This document shows positions 58,734 to 60,556 of a DNA stretch of 60,556 nucleotides, piece by piece. Numbering within the stretch: the stretch's first letter is position 1; each line of letters opens with the position of its first letter. Location: positions 1,020,774-1,081,329 of the forward strand of contig NW_003314328.1 in the NCBI RefSeq assembly GCF_000143415.4, given 5' to 3'. The translations under genes and the position numbers were made by a program. The DNA comes from Selaginella moellendorffii (Eukaryota; Streptophyta; Lycopodiopsida; Selaginellales; Selaginellaceae). A model generated the notes under the pieces. That model searched no databases. It was not told where the DNA came from and worked only from the letters and a program-made list of their open reading frames with translations.

Positions 58734-59705
58734 CTACTCTGTTTGGACAGGGTTGTTTCCCGATTGCAACAGAGGTGGACCTTGAGGCAGAGTGTACTCG
58801 AGCAGTCGGGGAGGCTTCTTGGGACACACAACTACTTTGTGATTAGAATCAGCACAGTAAAGGCAAAGATTATGAGATATTCGACGTTGCTTCTCAACAG
58901 GACTCAACTTCCCTCTGATGAGTCGGGGAGTACCAGAAATATCCATCGGGACCGGAGTAGTAGGTTCATGAGTATGCCTCGAAGACTCAAGCTGGGATTC
59001 CTGAGTCTGGGACGGGAAAACGGTGGCACGGCGACTTTTCTGACGACGTTCAAAGAGACGATTGTCGCATCGAACAGCTTTGTTGATGGCATCTGACAGG
59101 TACGTGAAATCCTCCATGGTGAGCAACAAATCCTTGACACCGTTGTTGAGGCCGAAACAAAATTGATCAATCAAGGCCCGCTCATCCCACTGAGTGTCCA
59201 AGGCAAGGAGTTGGAACTCTGCAGCATAGATTGAGGCAGGACGAGACCCTTGAGAGAGACATCTTATTTTTGTGGTGGTAGCCCGAACCCGATCCGTCTT
59301 GCCAAAACATACTTCGAGCTTCTTTTTGAACAACTGAAGATCCATCAGCTCCGAAACCACGACCCCTTTCATGCTCTTCTCCAGGAGAGGAGAAAACCAT
59401 GACAAAGTTGCACCTTCGAGCAACGTCCCAATCGCACCGATTTGAGACTCGGGAGTGGGGTACCGCCGATGTTGAAGTGCGAAAATCAGCTCCATCTGGT
59501 TCAGGAATCCGCGAAGCTCCGAACGCTTGCCTGAAAATTTTGTCGAGAAACTCACCTTCGGTTCAGGAACTTTGCTGGATCCTTGAGCCGAAAGTGAAGC
59601 AAGCTCCTGCTGCATGCGAAGAAGAGTCGCCTTCAACTTGGTATTCTTAGACTGGATTTTTGCAAGGACTTCGGCAAAGAAATCAAGATGGCTTGGAGAC
59701 TCCAT
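58734..59705 (-). CDS. Outer element gag (nucleocapsid)
   Basis: 323 open codons from ATG 59705 (MESPSHLDFFAEVL). A coiled lead (NTKLKATLLRMQQELASLSA), the retrotransposon-gag core (FSGKRSELRGFLNQMELIF, SQIGAIGTLLEGATLSWF, FGKTDRVRATTTKI, DERALIDQFCFGL), and a CCHC zinc knuckle CLYCADSNHKVVVC near the C-terminus. A stop follows at 58734, before the protease. It is the least damaged part of the element. Confidence 0.88.
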   Translation of the reverse strand: MESPSHLDFFAEVLAKIQSKNTKLKATLLRMQQELASLSAQGSSKVPEPKVSFSTKFSGKRSELRGFLNQMELIFALQHRRYPTPESQIGAIGTLLEGATLSWFSPLLEKSMKGVVVSELMDLQLFKKKLEVCFGKTDRVRATTTKIRCLSQGSRPASIYAAEFQLLALDTQWDERALIDQFCFGLNNGVKDLLLTMEDFTYLSDAINKAVRCDNRLFERRQKSRRATVFPSQTQESQLESSRHTHEPTTPVPMDISGTPRLIRGKLSPVEKQRRISHNLCLYCADSNHKVVVCPKKPPRLLEYTLPQGPPLLQSGNNPVQTE

Positions 59706-59804
59706 CGGCAAAGAAGAAAGAAAAAAAAGGGGGAAAAAGGCAAAGGCAGTCAAACAATCAAAACGAACTAAAGCAAAAATGAAAAAACACAATCTGAATC
59801 AAAC

Positions 59805-60165
59805 TGTCAAGACCCTCAACAAGATCAAGATTGGAAAATGCAAAAGACAAAGAGAAAAGATAGAGGAGATGAAGAAGAGGCCTTAGACTGGCATTGATTC
59901 AGATTGTGGAGAAATGGAACAAAGCTAACCTATATATATTATAGGTTGATAAAGCTCCACCACTCTTGGATCGAAGACGGCCTAAATATAGTTGAGGTCG
60001 AGGAAGCGCCACGTCATCATTAGGAATGTGGCTCGAGACTCAAGAATCATATGGGAAATCAGAGAGTCAGGAATAGGGAAGTGTCTCAAGACTCAGGAAT
60101 GTGGTCTGCAGGTCAGGAATCCGGCAAAAGTCAGGAATGTGGCAAGAATTGGGGGATTCCTAACA
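59805..60165 (-). repeat. 5' LTR of the outer chromodomain element
   Basis: 361 bp with intact TGTCAAG...CCTAACA ends. The element-side flank (minus strand GTTTGATTCAGATTG) does not match the usual Met primer site, so the primer tRNA is unknown. Confidence 0.93.
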
Positions 60166-60170
60166 GTCTA

Positions 60171-60556
60171 AATCTTCCTTTCTTTATAGCTTTTCCAATT
60201 TCTTCTCTGTTATTTTTCTTTAACTTTGGAGCAGCAGTTAGTGCAATTATTCAATGCTATGTGGTTATAATTGAATAATCAAACTCAATCGATAGCAATA
60301 TTCATAGCATGTGATACAACTCCTCATGCTCTTGGTACTAATCCTTGCATTTGGCCGGAGTTCTTCTGTGGGAGTCCTGGAGATGATATGTACCATTAAT
60401 TTGATCAATTTATAGCACATATTATTCTTGGGATAATGCTCAACAATTGTGTAAGTTTCCCACATGTCTCCAAAAGACAGTTTACAGCACGTGATCGGAC
60501 GTATTCTACCACGCCGGTGCTCGCGTGCCGTCTTCCCCTCTCTTTTAACGGCTTTT
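60171..60556. other. Flank beyond the nested insertion, no gene seen
   Basis: AT-rich sequence continuing the pre-insertion locus; no coding or RNA signal that I can support. Confidence 0.4.

Larger units (their letters stand above)
47367..60165 (-). mobile_element. Outer Ty3/gypsy chromodomain retrotransposon (degenerate), interrupted by a nested element
   Basis: A complete LTR element with 361-bp direct repeats at 47367-47727 and 59805-60165, flanked by a perfect 5-bp target duplication GTCTA (47362-47366 and 60166-60170). Its orientation is minus: gag (58734-59705), protease (58144-58593), reverse transcriptase (56956-57900), RNase H (56600-56955), integrase (55480-56574) and chromodomain (to 55086) run right to left. 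A purine tract (GAGGAGGGGG on the minus strand) abuts the left LTR. Without the nested insert it is about 5.5 kb, normal for a chromovirus. By eye the LTRs differ at about 22 positions, mostly transitions, and coding frames are broken by several stops, so it is not autonomous. Confidence 0.95.

Overview
This is a stretch of a plant nuclear genome, and the best fit is a lycophyte of the Selaginella type. Very short introns (mostly 45-80 nt), compact genes, a pentatricopeptide (PPR) protein built almost wholly of 31-residue SS-type repeats, and decaying PPR copies all point that way. The species call is an inference; no marker gene settles it.

Layout. 0-10.8 kb: a CRINKLY4-type receptor kinase (minus strand, 550-2850) set among decayed Ty3/gypsy remnants (integrase tail at 0.1-0.35 kb, reverse transcriptase at 5.0-5.5 kb, protease at 8.0-8.6 kb). 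10.8-19.8 kb is the gene-dense core: a small coiled-coil protein, an RNFT-type RING membrane E3 ligase, a neutral/alkaline invertase (all plus strand), a small unknown ORF, and a GH28 polygalacturonase (minus). 21.7-25.2 kb holds two broken, rearranged, head-to-tail UBP12-like copies on the plus strand. The intact 29-exon UBP12/UBP13 (USP7 orthologue) gene lies on the minus strand at 26.0-30.9 kb and shares a 390-bp divergent promoter with the intact PPR gene (31.3-33.3 kb).

33.4-47.3 kb is mostly decay: one plausible hydrophilic LEA-like gene, then pseudogenes of an NAD(P)-binding oxidoreductase, two PLS-type PPR genes, a protein kinase with one in-frame stop, and an S28 serine carboxypeptidase that has lost its catalytic-serine region. 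47.36-60.17 kb is one nested transposon: a degenerate chromodomain-bearing Ty3/gypsy element (361-bp LTRs, target duplication GTCTA) into whose integrase 3' end a second, noncoding element (1.13-1.14 kb LTRs, target duplication GACGA, initiator-Met primer site) has inserted. By hand count the inner LTRs differ by about 1% and the outer by about 6%, agreeing with the order of insertion.

The intact genes do not form a pathway: they cover receptor signalling, ubiquitination and deubiquitination, sucrose cleavage, pectin cleavage and organelle RNA binding. I resolved about 50 introns by reading frame, splice signal and family conservation; three are clear GC-AG introns and a fourth is probable. 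I found no rRNA, intact tRNA or CRISPR. The least ordinary items are the noncoding nested retroelement, the scrambled UBP12-like array with a shared extra segment, and the SS-repeat PPR with a readable RNA code.
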